A stretch of DNA of 6,104 nucleotides, from the NCBI GenBank assembly GCA_002402245.1, contig NVVP01000048.1, positions 1 to 6,104 of the forward strand. Direction: 5' to 3'. Made by a program: the position numbers and the translations under genes. The DNA is from Gammaproteobacteria bacterium (GTDB lineage Bacteria > Pseudomonadota > Gammaproteobacteria > Nitrosococcales > Methylophagaceae). This document shows, in pieces, positions 5,614 to 6,104 of the stretch (positions are counted from its first letter, which is position 1; every line of letters begins with the position of its first letter). The notes beneath the pieces are model-generated. The model made no database searches and was not told the origin of the DNA. It saw only the letters and a list, made by a program, of their open reading frames with translations.

Positions 5614-6104
5614 GCCAAGTAGACTACGATGTCATTATTGTAGGTGGAGGCATGGTCGGCGCCAGTTTGGCCACCGCACTTAAAGATACCTCGTTAAATA
5701 TTGCCCTGATTGAAGCGTTTGAGTTTAACGCATCGCAACAGCCTAGTTATGATGATCGCAGTATTGCCTTGGCCTATGGCTCTCAGAGAATTTTTGAAAC
5801 AATGGGCCTTTGGCCTGAACTAGCTCCTCATTGCAGTGCCATTAGTGATATTCATGTCTCCGATCGAGGTCACTTTGGTGTGACACGGCTATCTGCCAAA
5901 GATGAGAATGTACCCGCTTTAGGACAAGTCATTACTGCAAAAATCATGGGCAACGTTCTGCATAATTCGTTGCAACAGCAAGCAAACCTTACTTTATTTT
6001 GCCCCAATAAAGTTATTTCACTTACACAGAATTCAACATCGATCGACTTGCAGCTTAATGATGAGCAAATTCTCTCGACTAAATTAATGGTTGCCGCTGA
6101 CGGC
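5610..6104 (+). CDS. ubiH: 2-octaprenyl-6-methoxyphenol hydroxylase UbiH, N-terminal part (partial)
   Basis: The first 165 codons are open to the window end; about 400 residues are expected. UbiH is an FAD-dependent monooxygenase adding a ring hydroxyl in ubiquinone biosynthesis, working with the other Ubi proteins. DYDVIIVGGGMVGASLA (5-21) is the Rossmann GxGxxG ADP-binding fold. SYDDRSIALAYGS (46-58) is the conserved DxR-ALA-GS segment after it. HVSDRGHFGVTRLSA (81-95) is characteristic of UbiH, as opposed to UbiI/VisC or UbiF. LMVAADG at the cut edge is the start of the second flavin motif (ADGxxS). The ATG overlaps the pepP stop by 4 nt and has no separate promoter. In related genomes ubiI usually follows beyond this edge. 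Confidence 0.93.
   Translation, partial: MSQVDYDVIIVGGGMVGASLATALKDTSLNIALIEAFEFNASQQPSYDDRSIALAYGSQRIFETMGLWPELAPHCSAISDIHVSDRGHFGVTRLSAKDENVPALGQVITAKIMGNVLHNSLQQQANLTLFCPNKVISLTQNSTSIDLQLNDEQILSTKLMVAADG

Noticed and set aside
5379..5618. Minus-strand 79-codon frame at the pepP 3' end
   Set aside because: It is a shadow of pepP, whose metal ligands E381 and E404 are coded in this very region.
1..6104. CRISPR array, tRNA, IS element, prophage or toxin-antitoxin genes
   Set aside because: No regularly spaced repeats, cloverleaf, transposase, terminal repeats or short paired toxin-like genes were seen in either strand.

Overview
The window looks like a chromosomal segment of a low-GC marine-type gammaproteobacterium. 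Alteromonadales, perhaps Colwelliaceae-like, is my best guess from base composition and gene order. The taxon is an inference. The gammaproteobacterial assignment is well supported by the 6S RNA / zapA / ygfB / pepP / ubiH neighbourhood, which has the same order in Escherichia and Pseudomonas.

Layout: (1) The left edge (3-74, +) holds the last 23 codons of an EAL-domain c-di-GMP phosphodiesterase-like gene, whose stop overlaps the convergent dinB stop. (2) On the minus strand lies a compact pair: an HxlR-family regulator (1186-1569) followed 12 nt later by dinB, DNA polymerase IV (67-1173). (3) Divergent from that pair is an Old Yellow Enzyme of the NemA type (1698-2786, +). The 128-nt gap between hxlR and the OYE gene contains back-to-back candidate promoters and an 8-bp direct repeat with 10-bp periodicity, a plausible regulator-binding site. 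(4) The 340-nt stretch without protein genes (2787-3126) holds a strong hairpin behind the OYE gene and then the 6S RNA gene ssrS on the minus strand. (5) Minus-strand operon: a small coiled-coil protein of the TIGR02449 type (3429-3638) overlaps zapA (3127-3432) by 4 nt, and both lie upstream of ssrS. (6) Divergent from it is a plus-strand operon ygfB-pepP-ubiH (3746 to the right edge) with start/stop overlaps of 1 and 4 nt. ubiH is cut by the window end.

Functionally the right half is housekeeping: Z-ring assembly (ZapA and probably its small partner), global control of RNA polymerase (6S RNA), proline-specific peptide trimming (PepP) and ubiquinone ring hydroxylation (UbiH). The left half looks like a small electrophile/quinone-response module (HxlR + OYE), with a translesion polymerase riding behind the regulator. 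I found no phage, IS, CRISPR, toxin-antitoxin or clearly new system. The points most worth a second look are the hxlR/OYE operator-like repeat, the placement of dinB behind hxlR without a visible LexA box, the small zapA-coupled protein, and the 6S RNA whose usual downstream neighbour (ygfA/fau) is replaced by a convergent OYE gene.
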